64,000 nt of DNA from Pseudomonadota bacterium. Its GTDB lineage: Bacteria > Pseudomonadota > Gammaproteobacteria > Steroidobacterales > Steroidobacteraceae. Below the pieces are notes generated by a model. It saw only the letters and a program-made list of their open reading frames with translations, did no database searches and was not told the DNA's origin. Position numbers and translations under genes: made by a program. This document shows, piece by piece, positions 23,519 through 32,489 of the stretch. Positions within the stretch are counted from its first letter, which is position 1. Each line of letters begins with the position of its first letter. Location: NCBI GenBank assembly GCA_023417315.1, contig JAEZFW010000083.1, positions 133,182 through 197,181 of the forward strand. Direction: 5' to 3'.

Positions 23519-24643
23519 CTAGGCGGCGTTTGCATCGAACGAAGAGTACGGTCGATAGGGCAGGCCCAGGTCGCGCGCGACAGCCTCGTGAGTAATGGCA
23601 CCCTCGTGCACGTTGAGGCCCTGCGCAAGATAGGGATCCATTGCCAGCGCCTCTTCGATGCCGTGGCATGCGAGCGCTTTCACATACGGCAACGTTGCGT
23701 TCGTAAGCGCATAAGTCGATGTGCGAGGCACCGCACCAGGCATATTCGTGACGCAGTAGTGAACGACGCCTTCGCAGACGAAAGTCGGATCGGCATGCGT
23801 CGTCGGCCGGCTCGTCTCGAAGCACCCGCCCTGATCGATCGAGATATCGACCATCACGGCGCCGGGTTTCATCTTCTTCACCATCGCGCGCGTTACGACC
23901 TTCGGTGCAGCGGCACCGGCGACCAACACCGCTCCGATCACGAGATCAGCCTGTGAGACGAGCGATTCGACTGCCGCAGCCGTCGATGAGCATGTCTTCA
24001 AGCGTCCGGCGAACAGCGCATCGAGTGCGCGCAGCTTCTTGAGCGAGGTATCCACGACGGTGACATCAGCGCGCAACCCGACGGCCATTTCCGCAGCGCT
24101 GCTGCCCGAGACACCACCGCCCAAGATCACGACTTTGGCCGGAGGCACGCCTGGCACACCACCAAGCAACACGCCGCGTCCTCCATTCGCCTTCTGCAGT
24201 GACGCTGCACCCACTTGCACGGACATGCGTCCCGCGACTTCGCTCATAGGTGTCAACAGTGGAAGCGAGCCATCGGGCGAGCCGACGGTTTCGTAGGCAA
24301 TCGCGCTCACGCCTGCTTCGATGAGTCCCTTCGCTTGCTCCGGATCCGGCGCAAGATGCAGATAGGTAAACAGAGTCTGGCCGGGTCGCATCATTCTGCA
24401 TTCCGCGAGCTGCGGCTCTTTGACCTTCACGATGAGATCGCTGCGGTCGAACACTTGCTTCGCAGTGCCGGCGATCTGTGCACCGGCAGACGCGTATGCC
24501 TCATCGTTTTCGCCGATACCCGCACCTGCGTTGCTCTGCACGATGACTTCGTGCCCCGCGCTCACCAGCTCGCGCACGCCCCCCGGGACAAGGCCCACTC
24601 GGTATTCATGAACTTTGATTTCCTTGGGCACCCCGATCCGCAT
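23519..24643 (-). CDS. ald: Alanine dehydrogenase
   Basis: This 374 aa cytoplasmic enzyme interconverts L-alanine and pyruvate with NAD+. The start MRIGVPKEIKVHEYRVGLVP is the family signature. Lys75 (KVKEP) and His96 (TYLHLAPD) are the catalytic pair, VVILGGGVSGSSAAEMAVG is the Rossmann loop, and DLVIGAVLVAGAAAPK and MVDISIDQGGCFETSRPTTH follow as expected. The length matches known Ald enzymes (about 371 aa). It diverges from an Lrp/AsnC regulator, the usual arrangement for alanine-responsive control, and ends in an intrinsic terminator. Confidence 0.97.
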   Translation of the reverse strand: MRIGVPKEIKVHEYRVGLVPGGVRELVSAGHEVIVQSNAGAGIGENDEAYASAGAQIAGTAKQVFDRSDLIVKVKEPQLAECRMMRPGQTLFTYLHLAPDPEQAKGLIEAGVSAIAYETVGSPDGSLPLLTPMSEVAGRMSVQVGAASLQKANGGRGVLLGGVPGVPPAKVVILGGGVSGSSAAEMAVGLRADVTVVDTSLKKLRALDALFAGRLKTCSSTAAAVESLVSQADLVIGAVLVAGAAAPKVVTRAMVKKMKPGAVMVDISIDQGGCFETSRPTTHADPTFVCEGVVHYCVTNMPGAVPRTSTYALTNATLPYVKALACHGIEEALAMDPYLAQGLNVHEGAITHEAVARDLGLPYRPYSSFDANAA

Positions 24644-24778
24644 AACAGCCTCATGAGGGAAACGATGAGGTCACTCTAGTAGCCGGCAGTCAGCAGAAAG
24701 CTGCACATCCGACGGATAATTCCACCATATGCAGCAGATTCTTTCGTGTCTTTCGGCAAACGTGGCAGAATCTTGCCC

Positions 24779-25240
24779 ATGAAATTCGATCGCTATGACA
24801 AGTCAATACTGCAGGTGCTGCAGAGCGAAGGCCGCATCTCGAATAGCGCGCTTGCGGAACGAGTCAATCTGTCGGAATCGGCGTGCTTGCGACGCGTGCG
24901 GGCGTTGGAAGAATCGGGCCTGATCGAGGGCTACACCGCACTCATCAATCAGCAGAAGGCGGGCTGCCCCGTCAACGTCTTCGTGAACATCACGCTCGAG
25001 CGTCAAGACGAGCTGGACTTGCGCAAGTTCGAGGACGCGGTGCGCAAGATTCCCGAAGTGATGGAGTGTTATCTAATGACCGGTGACTATGACTATGTGG
25101 TACGGGTCGTCGTCGCGGACACAGCCGATTTCGAGCGACTCCACAGTCGCTTTCTGACGCGCTTACCCGGAGTGGCTCGCGTGCACTCGAGCTTCGCGCT
25201 GCGCACCGTGCAGAAGGCGAAGGAGCTACCCATTAGGTAG
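24779..25240 (+). CDS. Lrp/AsnC family regulator, probable regulator of ald
   Basis: This 153 aa protein opens FDRYDKSILQVLQSEGRISN with an HTH (LAERVNLSESACLRRVRALEESGLI) and a RAM domain (VNVFVNITLERQDE, VMECYLMTGDYDYVVRVVVAD). It closely resembles Lrp/BkdR/AldR-type activators. The ATG at 24779 fits family N-termini, and a GTG at 24746 would add 11 residues. The divergent gene is alanine dehydrogenase, so autoregulation and alanine-dependent control of ald from the 135 bp spacer are likely, by analogy with AldR systems. Confidence 0.93.
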   Translation: MKFDRYDKSILQVLQSEGRISNSALAERVNLSESACLRRVRALEESGLIEGYTALINQQKAGCPVNVFVNITLERQDELDLRKFEDAVRKIPEVMECYLMTGDYDYVVRVVVADTADFERLHSRFLTRLPGVARVHSSFALRTVQKAKELPIR

Positions 25241-25350
25241 TGACTCGCGATTCGTGACTCGTGATTCGTGACTCGTGATTCGTGATTAGCGGGTCGCAAG
25301 AGGAAGCACCTTCTTGCTACCTGCGATTCACGAGTCACGAATCACTCGTG
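25240..25350. repeat. Inverted repeat, GTGATTCGTGACTC word family
   Basis: The left arm (25240-25287) is a tandem of GTGACTCGTGATTC words. The right arm (25322-25350: GCGATTCACGAGTCACGAAT then CACTCGTG) is its reverse complement. It sits between the convergent Lrp and FadL genes and starts at the Lrp stop codon. Confidence 0.8.
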
Positions 25351-25366
25351 CTGACGCCTAGCGTCA

Positions 25367-26752
25367 TCAGAATCGATACCCGACCTGCACACCGACGATA
25401 TCTATCGCCGACTCCTGCTCTCCGATCAGCAGACCGCTCGCTTGGGCGTTACCTGCATCCTGGTTGAGCGGCACATCGTCGCTGAACAGATGTGCGTAGC
25501 CGAAATCGAATACGAGAGCTTCGCCCGTGTCGTAACGCGCACCGATCGCAACCCAAGTGCGATCCGGATCAGGCAACCTCGGTGTGCGCGTGCTGTCAGG
25601 GACGGGCGTATTGTCGTATGCGACACCGAACCTGAGCTTCCACGCATCGTTCAGCTGATAGCTCGTGCCAAGTGCGAACCGCCAGGAATCATCCCAAAGC
25701 TCGGGCGTCGTGGACACCTCGCTGTCATCCGGACGCTCCACTCGCAGTTCCTGCACGCTGCTCCACTCGGCCCAGGCAACATCCACTAACAATTCCCAAC
25801 GATCACCGAGGCGCTGCGACAGCGACGCCGTCACGATGTCGGGAAGATTCAGGTCCACGGTGGCCGGCGTCGACGCAAACCTGCCGCCGGGTGCGGAAAC
25901 GGCGCCGATGATTGCTGCGCCGATCGGATTGGTCGCCGTGGGGGGCTCGAAGCGAGCCCAGCCTTCTACTTCGTACTCTGGTCCCATGCGATAACCTATG
26001 CCTAAACGCGTGGTCGGAGTTAACTGGAACAGAGCGCCGACATTGAATCCCCATGCGGAATCATCGCCGCGCACGATCGCAGCTCCCTGCAACCCGAGGT
26101 TCGCTCCAATCAACCCAGGAATCGAAGCGGGCGGTATACCCACGGTAGGTGCCGCGCCCGCGATGATCGCGGTGTAGTTCACGGCGCTCGTCAATTCAGC
26201 CAAGACCCGCTGATAGTTGACGCCGATCCCGAGCGTCACAGTGTCATTGATCTCCCACGCGAGGGCGGGGTTGAAGTTGTATGTTTGAATCTCCGAGTTG
26301 AGCGCCTGGAAGCGTCCCATCCATTCATCCGAGTACTCGAGCTTGAGTCCGAATCCGACATTGAATCCGAACCCGAATGCAACCTGATCGTTGATAGGCA
26401 ACGCGAAGTATGCGCTCGGCACCGCGTTCCAACCGCCCGCATCTCCGCCTAACGTCCCGAGCGGTTGACCAAGCGCCGCTTGGGAGCTCTCGTCGCGGAA
26501 TTCCGAGCTGATACTGACACCCGAAGCCGACAAGACGAACTGCGCGGCATCGAGCTTCGCGAGTCCGGCAGGATTGAAGTACATGGCCGAAGCATCCTCC
26601 GTGACGACGGTCGTACCAGAGAATGCACTTCCCAACCTGCCTACGCTCTGCTCCAGCAACGAGAAGGCCGCGGCATCGACGTCGCACGGAGACAGCGCAC
26701 CCAGCGCAACCGAGGCTACAACGATTGTTCGCGAGATTGGGTAGGCATCCAT
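25367..26752 (-). CDS. OmpP1/FadL family outer-membrane transporter
   Basis: This protein of about 461 aa has a signal peptide ending near DVDAAA. It then has AFSLLEQSVGRLGSAFSG and EDASAMYFNPAGLAKLD, the N-terminal hatch signature of FadL porins. The remainder is beta-barrel with typical SDEWMGRFQALNSEIQTYNF, and it ends in an aromatic C-terminal residue (GVQVGYRF) as BAM substrates do. FadL proteins import long-chain fatty acids and other hydrophobic compounds. The ATG at 26752 is chosen for the GAGGGG site just upstream and for giving a proper signal peptide. The frame stays open to 26848. Confidence 0.93.
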   Translation of the reverse strand: MDAYPISRTIVVASVALGALSPCDVDAAAFSLLEQSVGRLGSAFSGTTVVTEDASAMYFNPAGLAKLDAAQFVLSASGVSISSEFRDESSQAALGQPLGTLGGDAGGWNAVPSAYFALPINDQVAFGFGFNVGFGLKLEYSDEWMGRFQALNSEIQTYNFNPALAWEINDTVTLGIGVNYQRVLAELTSAVNYTAIIAGAAPTVGIPPASIPGLIGANLGLQGAAIVRGDDSAWGFNVGALFQLTPTTRLGIGYRMGPEYEVEGWARFEPPTATNPIGAAIIGAVSAPGGRFASTPATVDLNLPDIVTASLSQRLGDRWELLVDVAWAEWSSVQELRVERPDDSEVSTTPELWDDSWRFALGTSYQLNDAWKLRFGVAYDNTPVPDSTRTPRLPDPDRTWVAIGARYDTGEALVFDFGYAHLFSDDVPLNQDAGNAQASGLLIGEQESAIDIVGVQVGYRF

Positions 26753-26948
26753 GAGCTCCCCTCGAGGCGGTGTAATCGAACGCGCAACGCGTCGTAGGAA
26801 GTAAGGTTCCGATCCAGCACACACACCGATATCAGCGACACAGATCATGTACGCGTCGGCCAGATCTGACGACTAGGAGTGCCCGTGATCGGATACGTAG
26901 TGCCGCCTTGCGCGTTACCTGCATCAGCTACACACGCACTGCAGCGCT

Positions 26949-27950
26949 ATGAGCTCGATCCGCATCGGCATTTCAGGTTGGCGTTACACACCCTGGCGGG
27001 GTGCGTTCTATCCGAGCACGCTGCCGCAGCGGCTCGAGCTTTGGTACGCATCGCGCATTCTGTCTACGATCGAGATCAACGGCTCCTTCTATTCGCTGCA
27101 ACGGCCCGAATACTTCGCTCAATGGCACGACGAGACGCCCGATGATTTCGTGTTCGCCGTCAAAGGGCCGCGCTTCATCACTCACATGAAGCGCTTGCGC
27201 GACGTCGAGACGCCGCTTGCAAACTTCTTCGCATCAGGCGTCTTCAACCTGCGCGCAAAGCTTGGTCCGATCCTGTGGCAGTTTCCTCCGCAGTTCCGTT
27301 TCGACGCAGCCAAGCTCGAGGCCTTCTTCGAGTTGTTACCGCAAGATACCGCTCGTGCACTCTGCCTCGCGCGCAAGCGCGACTATCGACTCAAAGGTCG
27401 AGCTCGGCTGGCCATCGATGAGCGTCGTTCCTTGCGACATGCCGTCGAAATCCGCCACGAGAGCTTTATGGATCCGCGCTTCATCGATTTACTGCGCCGC
27501 TACAACATCGCACTCGTCATCGCCGAGACGGCGAAGCGCTGGCCGATGATGCACGACATCACTGCTGACTTCCTCTACATGCGCTTGCATGGCGATAAGA
27601 CGCTCTACCAAAGCGGATACAGCGATCGTGCGCTCGAACGCTGGGCCGACAAGATCTCAGCGTGGCATGAAGGTAAGGAGCCAAATGATGCTGAGACAAT
27701 CTCACGCGCCAAGGCTCGAAGCTCCAAGCCTCGAGATGTGTATTGCTACTTCGACAACACCGATGTGAAGCTGCGTGCGCCCATCGATGCGCAAACCTTG
27801 ATGCGCAAGCTGGGGCTGAAGCCGGGCAAGCCGCATGCCCATGACAAAGCGCGAGAGAACACTGAGGCCATTCCGCGAAAGCCGACTCAGCGCAACTCCG
27901 TGCGCGCGAGCAAATCTGGTAGCGAGCGCATGTCTGCAAACGCCCGCTGA
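26949..27950 (+). CDS. DUF72 domain protein (YecE-like)
   Basis: This 333 aa protein has the DUF72 TIM-barrel-like features IRIGISGWRYTPWRGAFYP, STIEINGSFYSLQRPEYFAQW, PDDFVFAVKGPRFITHMKRL, GPILWQFPPQF, RHAVEIRHESF, YMRLHGD and YCYFDNTD. The biochemical function of the family is unknown. The last 50 or so residues (basic and Ser-rich, after LGLKPGKPHAHDK) go beyond the conserved domain, and the gene overlaps the convergent HAD phosphatase gene by 64 bp, so the tail may be a recent extension. Confidence 0.92.
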   Translation: MSSIRIGISGWRYTPWRGAFYPSTLPQRLELWYASRILSTIEINGSFYSLQRPEYFAQWHDETPDDFVFAVKGPRFITHMKRLRDVETPLANFFASGVFNLRAKLGPILWQFPPQFRFDAAKLEAFFELLPQDTARALCLARKRDYRLKGRARLAIDERRSLRHAVEIRHESFMDPRFIDLLRRYNIALVIAETAKRWPMMHDITADFLYMRLHGDKTLYQSGYSDRALERWADKISAWHEGKEPNDAETISRAKARSSKPRDVYCYFDNTDVKLRAPIDAQTLMRKLGLKPGKPHAHDKARENTEAIPRKPTQRNSVRASKSGSERMSANAR

Positions 27951-28540
27951 GCGCCGACCTCGAGCAGCGCTCGCGCAGGCGTATGCGCGCTGTATCCGAG
28001 AACCATCATTCCTGCCGCCACACCAGCTTGCGCACCCGCAGGCGAGTCCTCGATGACGACGCAGCGCTCTGGCGCCACGCTCATGTTGGACGCGGCGAAC
28101 AAGTAAATGTCCGGCGCGGGCTTGCCACGCGCCACTTGGGTGGCACTGAACAGATGACCACAAAAGCGCGGCAGCAACCCCGTCAAACCGAGCGTGAAAC
28201 GCATCTTCTCGATCTCGCCGCTAGAGGCAACACAGATCGGCACGTGAATCGCATCGAGCGCCTCCTCGATACCATCCGTGGCGCGCAGGTTCTCCGCTGC
28301 GAAAGCAGCAAAGGTGCGCTCTTGAAGCCGTGCCACGAAGTCGTCCGGAGCGGAATGCCCCAGTCGCTTCTCGACCAACTGCATGCAATACGATATCGAA
28401 CGCCCCACGAAGTCCGAGTACATTTCCTCCATCGTCACGTTCAATCCGATCTCTGCGAGCATCTGCGCGAATACACGGTTCGCGATGGGCTCGCTATCGA
28501 CGAGAACTCCGTCACAATCGAAGATCACGAGATCGGGCAT
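27887..28540 (-). CDS. HAD-IA family phosphatase (beta-phosphoglucomutase-like)
   Basis: This 217 aa cytoplasmic hydrolase has motif I VIFDCDGVLVDSEP (nucleophile Asp8, acid/base Asp10), motif II CVASSGEIEKM, motif III KPAPDIYL and motif IV CVVIEDSPAGAQAG. The cap insertion between motifs I and II is helical (about residues 15-85), as in subfamily IA enzymes such as YieH, GPH and phosphoglucomutase-like phosphatases. The exact sugar-phosphate substrate cannot be told. It overlaps the 3' end of the DUF72 gene. Confidence 0.93.
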   Translation of the reverse strand: MPDLVIFDCDGVLVDSEPIANRVFAQMLAEIGLNVTMEEMYSDFVGRSISYCMQLVEKRLGHSAPDDFVARLQERTFAAFAAENLRATDGIEEALDAIHVPICVASSGEIEKMRFTLGLTGLLPRFCGHLFSATQVARGKPAPDIYLFAASNMSVAPERCVVIEDSPAGAQAGVAAGMMVLGYSAHTPARALLEVGAQRAFADMRSLPDLLARTELR

Positions 28541-28771
28541 GCACCTGTCCTGCAGCTAGGGTGGGGCCCGAGGATACACGGGCTCGGAGCGCGATCGGCC
28601 CTCTTCGGCCGACTACTCTGTGACGCAGGCAACGTTCGCAGCACCTGCAGCCCCGCTGAAACGTGATTTCACGCAGCCGTACGGGCAGAATTCTCCCTGC
28701 CGCACTGGCCTGCGGCCGCGCCTTCTCAGCACGCATACATATATATAAGCAGTCGCACACCGGGAGATGCC

Positions 28772-29296
28772 ATGAATACCCAAGCCGCCGCGCACAATCC
28801 GTACGCCCCGCCTGGCGCAGATGTCAGTGATCCGAGCGTTGACGACAGAGTCATCGAACCCGCTAGTCGCTCGCTTCGGCTTGGCGGGTGGGCCGTTGAC
28901 GCCGTGATAGGTTTTGCCATCACGCTGCCGCTCCTCATCGGCGCTGGCTTCGGCCTCCTGAATCCCGAAACCTTCGATTTCAACGCTTTGTTCGGCATCG
29001 CGGGCCTCATCACGGCGCTCGCGTGGTTGGCGTGGGTGGCCATTACGATCGTTCTCGTGCATCGAAACGGGCAGACGATCGGAAAGAAACTCGTCGGCAT
29101 CAAGGTCGTGCGCTCCGATGGATCGCGCGCATCGCTCGGCAGAATCTTCTGGCTGCGCAACGTCGTGAACATGCTGCCGAGCTTCATCCCATTCGTGGGC
29201 ATGTTTTATTTCTTCGTCGACCACGGGTTCATCTTCGGCGACAAGCGCCAGTGCGTCCACGATATGATCGCGGACACCATCGTAGTCACCGCTTAA
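28772..29296 (+). CDS. RDD family membrane protein (first of MoxR operon)
   Basis: This 174 aa protein has a Pro/Ala-rich N-terminus (NPYAPPGADVSD), then an RDD-type membrane domain with two to three helices and the conserved HRNGQTIGKKLVGIKVVRSDG loop. The usual Arg-Asp-Asp signature is degenerate here (GGWAVDAV). RDD proteins are small membrane proteins of uncertain role, some linked to ion or solute transport. GGGAGATGCC upstream provides the ribosome site. The gene opens a plus-strand series of eight genes with gaps of 25 bp or less or overlaps. An AT-rich TATATATA stretch at about 28738-28746 may be part of its promoter. Confidence 0.87.
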   Translation: MNTQAAAHNPYAPPGADVSDPSVDDRVIEPASRSLRLGGWAVDAVIGFAITLPLLIGAGFGLLNPETFDFNALFGIAGLITALAWLAWVAITIVLVHRNGQTIGKKLVGIKVVRSDGSRASLGRIFWLRNVVNMLPSFIPFVGMFYFFVDHGFIFGDKRQCVHDMIADTIVVTA

Positions 29297-29306
29297 GACA
29301 CAACTC

Positions 29307-30008
29307 GTGAGCAAGGACGTGCTCGATACGGTTGTCTCTGCCGAGACACCCGAGGGCATCGCCATCGAGCTCAGGCCGGCCGGCCTGGGCTCGCGGATCT
29401 TTGCGTACTTGCTCGATCTGCTCATTCGCATAGGCGCGCTCTACGCGGTTGGCATTGCGACGACCGTCATGGGCGGTTTCGGTATCGCTTTGATTCTCAT
29501 CTTGTGGTTCGCGCTCGAATGGTTCTATCCCGTCGTCTTCGAGTTGAGCCGTTGGGGTGCTACGCCTGGCAAACGAGTGCTCGGGATCAAAGTCGTCATG
29601 GACAATGGATTGCCGATCACGCCAGCGGCCTCGATCACGCGCAATCTCTTGCGCACCGCGGATTTTCTACCGGCGCTCTATGGCTTCGGCGTCTTGAGCA
29701 TGCTCCTGCGCCGCGACTTCAAACGACTGGGCGATATCGCTGCGAATACGCTCGTGGTCTATCAACCTGCACCCGCACCCAAGGTGACGATGGAAAACGT
29801 GGAACCACTCCCCCCGAGTCGTCCTCTGCGACCGCAAGACCAAGCCGCAGTCATTTCGCTCGCCGCGCGCGCGCCGCGGCTGACTCGCGAGCGTCTCGAT
29901 GAGCTCGCAGCGCTCGTCGCATGGGTCTCAGGCGATATGGGCCGCAGCGGTCCCGATGTGACTCGCCGTGTGCTTGCCGTCGCGCAATGGCTGCTTGGCA
30001 AACGCTAA
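29307..30008 (+). CDS. RDD family membrane protein (second)
   Basis: This 233 aa protein starts with GTG (SKDVLDTVVSAETPEGIAIE). The membrane domain has GLGSRIFAYLLDLLIR, the intact first signature, and RWGATPGKRVLGIKVV, NLLRTADFLP and KRLGDIAANTLVVY, typical RDD loops. The C-terminal 75 residues are cytosolic and charged (LTRERLDELAALVAWVSG). RDD plus SpoIIM-like neighbours are standard members of MoxR-DUF58 operons. It begins 10 bp after the first RDD gene and ends 19 bp before the SpoIIM-like gene. Confidence 0.92.
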   Translation: MSKDVLDTVVSAETPEGIAIELRPAGLGSRIFAYLLDLLIRIGALYAVGIATTVMGGFGIALILILWFALEWFYPVVFELSRWGATPGKRVLGIKVVMDNGLPITPAASITRNLLRTADFLPALYGFGVLSMLLRRDFKRLGDIAANTLVVYQPAPAPKVTMENVEPLPPSRPLRPQDQAAVISLAARAPRLTRERLDELAALVAWVSGDMGRSGPDVTRRVLAVAQWLLGKR

Positions 30009-30027
30009 CCATCCGAGCCGACACCTC

Positions 30028-31002
30028 ATGACCCCTTTGCAGTTCGAGACGCAGTATCAAGCCGAATGGGACGAGCTGCAGTCGCTGCTATCGAAACTGC
30101 GCGTGAGCGCGCGAAAGTCGGACGCGCCGATTCAGGGCGAGAGACTAGCGAGTCTTTATCGCCGCGCCTGCGAGCAGCTTGCGCTCGCACGAGCACGCTC
30201 GTACCCAGCGCATATCGTAGATCGGCTCAATCAACTCACGTCCGATGCACACCAAGTCATCTATCAACAGCAGGAGATTGGACTCGGCCGCTTGCGCCGG
30301 CTGGTTGCCGTCGACTTCCCGTGTGCGGTGCGAGCGCACGCCCCTTACGTCTTGATCGCGACTGCCGTGTTCTTGGTGCCTTTGATCACGCTGGGGCTGC
30401 TCGTCTACTACAACCCCGAGCTCATTCTCTCGATGGTCGATGCCGGCACCGCCGCGGAGTTCGAATCGATGTACTCGGATGTCTCCGAATCGATCGGACG
30501 CAGGCGCGATGCAGGCAGCGATTGGGCGATGTTCGGGTATTACATCCAGCACAACATCGGACTGGGATTCCAATGCTTCGCGAGCGGACTGTTCGCAGGC
30601 GTGGGGAGTCTCTTCTTCCTCGCATTCAACGGTGCGTTCTTCGGTGCGATCGGCGGCTACCTCACTGAGCGCGGCCTATCCTCGAACTTCTATTCCTTCG
30701 TAGTCACGCACGGCGCCTTCGAGCTCACCGCCATCGTGCTCGCGGGCGCGGCGGGTTTGCGCATCGGTCATGCGCTGATCTCGCCGGGTCGGCGCACGCG
30801 CCGAGATTCCCTCGTGGTTGCCGCGCGCGAATCGATCGTCATCGTGTACGGCGTGGCGGGATTGCTGCTCATTGCTGCCGCAGTAGAAGCCTTCTGGTCG
30901 TCCGCCCGTTGGATTCCGCTGCCGATCAAGTACGGCGTCGCAGCGGCTTGTTGGATCGTCGTTATCGGCTATCTATGGCGCCAGGGCCGTCATGCAAGTT
31001 GA
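30028..31002 (+). CDS. Stage II sporulation protein M-like (SpoIIM/DUF95) membrane protein
   Basis: This is a 324 aa membrane protein. Residues 1-100 are cytosolic and helical (FETQYQAEWDELQSLLSKLR, LYRRACEQLALARARSY). They are followed by about five membrane segments with HNIGLGFQCFASGLFAGVGS and FVVTHGAFELTAIVLAGAAG, the conserved SpoIIM core. In sporeformers SpoIIM is part of the engulfment peptidoglycan hydrolase complex. In proteobacteria the paralogue occurs in MoxR operons with an undefined envelope role. The ATG at 30028 is chosen since homology begins at MTPLQFETQY. An upstream in-frame start would overlap the RDD gene. Confidence 0.9.
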   Translation: MTPLQFETQYQAEWDELQSLLSKLRVSARKSDAPIQGERLASLYRRACEQLALARARSYPAHIVDRLNQLTSDAHQVIYQQQEIGLGRLRRLVAVDFPCAVRAHAPYVLIATAVFLVPLITLGLLVYYNPELILSMVDAGTAAEFESMYSDVSESIGRRRDAGSDWAMFGYYIQHNIGLGFQCFASGLFAGVGSLFFLAFNGAFFGAIGGYLTERGLSSNFYSFVVTHGAFELTAIVLAGAAGLRIGHALISPGRRTRRDSLVVAARESIVIVYGVAGLLLIAAAVEAFWSSARWIPLPIKYGVAAACWIVVIGYLWRQGRHAS

Positions 31003-31726
31003 CGCACTCGCTGTCCGGCTTCGCCCGCGGAGCAACGTCGAAGCTGCCGATCTCGGCGTGAGGTTGTGTCAGCACGCGGCGCGTTCCGTCTTCACCAGCT
31101 ACTTGGCAGTGGCGCTGCCTGTGCTCGTCGTGTGCCTCGCGATGTTCGAAGTTGCGCAATGGCTTCCGGCATTCGCGATCTGGATGGCAAAGCCCTGGCT
31201 CGATCGCACCATCTTGTTCGCCTTGGCCCGCGCCGCATTCGGTCAGCAGACGACGCCTCGCGATGTCTGGGCATCGCAACGCCATGTCTGGTGGTCGCAG
31301 TTCATTCGCAGCTGGACGCAACGACGCTTGTCTCCTTGGCGTTCGCTCACCGCGCCCGTGTACCAGCTCGAAGGCTTGAGCGGGAGCCGACAACGCAAAC
31401 GCGTACGGCAGGTACGTTCGGGCAAGACAGGCGCAGGCATTCTCGTGACGAGCGCGTTCAGCCTGGCGGAGCTCGCGATTGTGATCGCACTGCTCTCACT
31501 GTTCAGTTGGTTCGCGCCCGAGGGCATGCAGCCCGATTTCGAATTCATCTTCGATCCCGAACGACAGGGGCAAGTTGAGTTCGTCGTTGCGGCGGCCTAT
31601 GCCGCTGCGGTTGCCTTCATCGAGCCGTTCTATGTCGCCGCCGGCTTCGGCTTGTACCTCAATCGCAGGGTCGAGCTCGAGGCGTGGGATATCGAGCAGG
31701 AGTTCCGGCGTGCCCTGCCGCAGTAG
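30992..31726 (+). CDS. Multi-pass membrane protein of MoxR operon
   Basis: This 244 aa protein overlaps the SpoIIM-like gene by 11 bp and is overlapped by the next gene. Visible are an N-terminal amphipathic segment, membrane helices near residues 33-60, 145-170 and 190-220, and a basic central loop (RSWTQRRLSPWRSLTAPVYQ, SRQRKRVRQVRSGK). I recognise no named domain. Its position is where these operons usually carry an uncharacterised integral membrane protein. A structural role in the same membrane complex is inferred only from gene order. Confidence 0.82.
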   Translation: MQVDALAVRLRPRSNVEAADLGVRLCQHAARSVFTSYLAVALPVLVVCLAMFEVAQWLPAFAIWMAKPWLDRTILFALARAAFGQQTTPRDVWASQRHVWWSQFIRSWTQRRLSPWRSLTAPVYQLEGLSGSRQRKRVRQVRSGKTGAGILVTSAFSLAELAIVIALLSLFSWFAPEGMQPDFEFIFDPERQGQVEFVVAAAYAAAVAFIEPFYVAAGFGLYLNRRVELEAWDIEQEFRRALPQ

Positions 31727-32489
31727 CGATATCAGAGCAATCTCGTGGGCCGCCTGGCTGGTGCTGATGCTCATCAGCTTCGTGCCAACGCCACAAGCGA
31801 TTGCCGCCGAAGCGATCGAGAACGTCGATGCGGCCATCCGCGAGCCGCAGATCGATGCTGCGCTCGAAAAGCTGAAAGCGGATCCAGATCTCGCCACCAC
31901 ACGCGAAGTGCGCACCTTGCGCTGGATCGACGACGATCAGAAGCGCGAACGGCCGAGTTGGCAGAAATGGCTCGCGGAGATGTTCAAATGGATTGCCGAG
32001 GGCAGCCGTTATCTCGTCTGGATCGTCATCGCGATCTTCGTCTCTCTTCTACTGCTCTATTTATTGAAGTTCGTTCGTACATTCGAGCGCGGGTCGACCC
32101 GTAGTGCGAAGGACGCCCCCACCCACGTGCGCGATCTCGATATTCGTCCCGAAAGTCTGCCGGACGATATCGGCGCCGCGGCTTGGGCGCTGTGGGAGCG
32201 CGGTGAGCATCGCGGCGCGCTCTCGCTGCTCTATCGCGGCCTGCTATCGCGTCTCGTGCACGAGCACACCGTACCGATCCGCGATTCGAGCACCGAAGGC
32301 GATTGTCTCGCGCTCGCAGAGCGCCACCTGCCAGCCGATCGCCGCGACTTCATCGCGCAACTCATTCGCACCTGGCAACGCGCTGTCTATGGCGGCGAGG
32401 ATCCACAGAGTCCGGAGATGCGTGGGCTGTGCGATCAGTTCGCACAAGCGTTGCGTCCGGTGGCTCCCCCACCGGGAGCCATGTCATGA
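31710..32489 (+). CDS. DUF4129 domain protein
   Basis: This 259 aa protein starts at a GTG (31710) with AGGAG seven bases upstream, overlapping the previous gene by 17 bp. It has a signal sequence (AWLVLMLISFVPTPQAIAAE), a periplasmic stretch with WQKWLAEMFKWIAE, one membrane span (LVWIVIAIFVSLLLLYLLKF) and a C-terminal cytosolic DUF4129 domain (AAAWALWERGEHRGALSLLY, RGLLSRLVHEH, LIRTWQRAVYGG). DUF4129 proteins are often linked to transglutaminase-like or MoxR systems. The frame is open upstream to 31575, but that part is antisense-like composition inside the upstream gene. Confidence 0.88.
   Translation: MPCRSSDIRAISWAAWLVLMLISFVPTPQAIAAEAIENVDAAIREPQIDAALEKLKADPDLATTREVRTLRWIDDDQKRERPSWQKWLAEMFKWIAEGSRYLVWIVIAIFVSLLLLYLLKFVRTFERGSTRSAKDAPTHVRDLDIRPESLPDDIGAAAWALWERGEHRGALSLLYRGLLSRLVHEHTVPIRDSSTEGDCLALAERHLPADRRDFIAQLIRTWQRAVYGGEDPQSPEMRGLCDQFAQALRPVAPPPGAMS

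Noticed and set aside
28613..29431. Minus-strand open frame of 272 codons across the RDD genes
   Set aside because: Antisense to two RDD genes with proper ribosome sites and membrane signatures.
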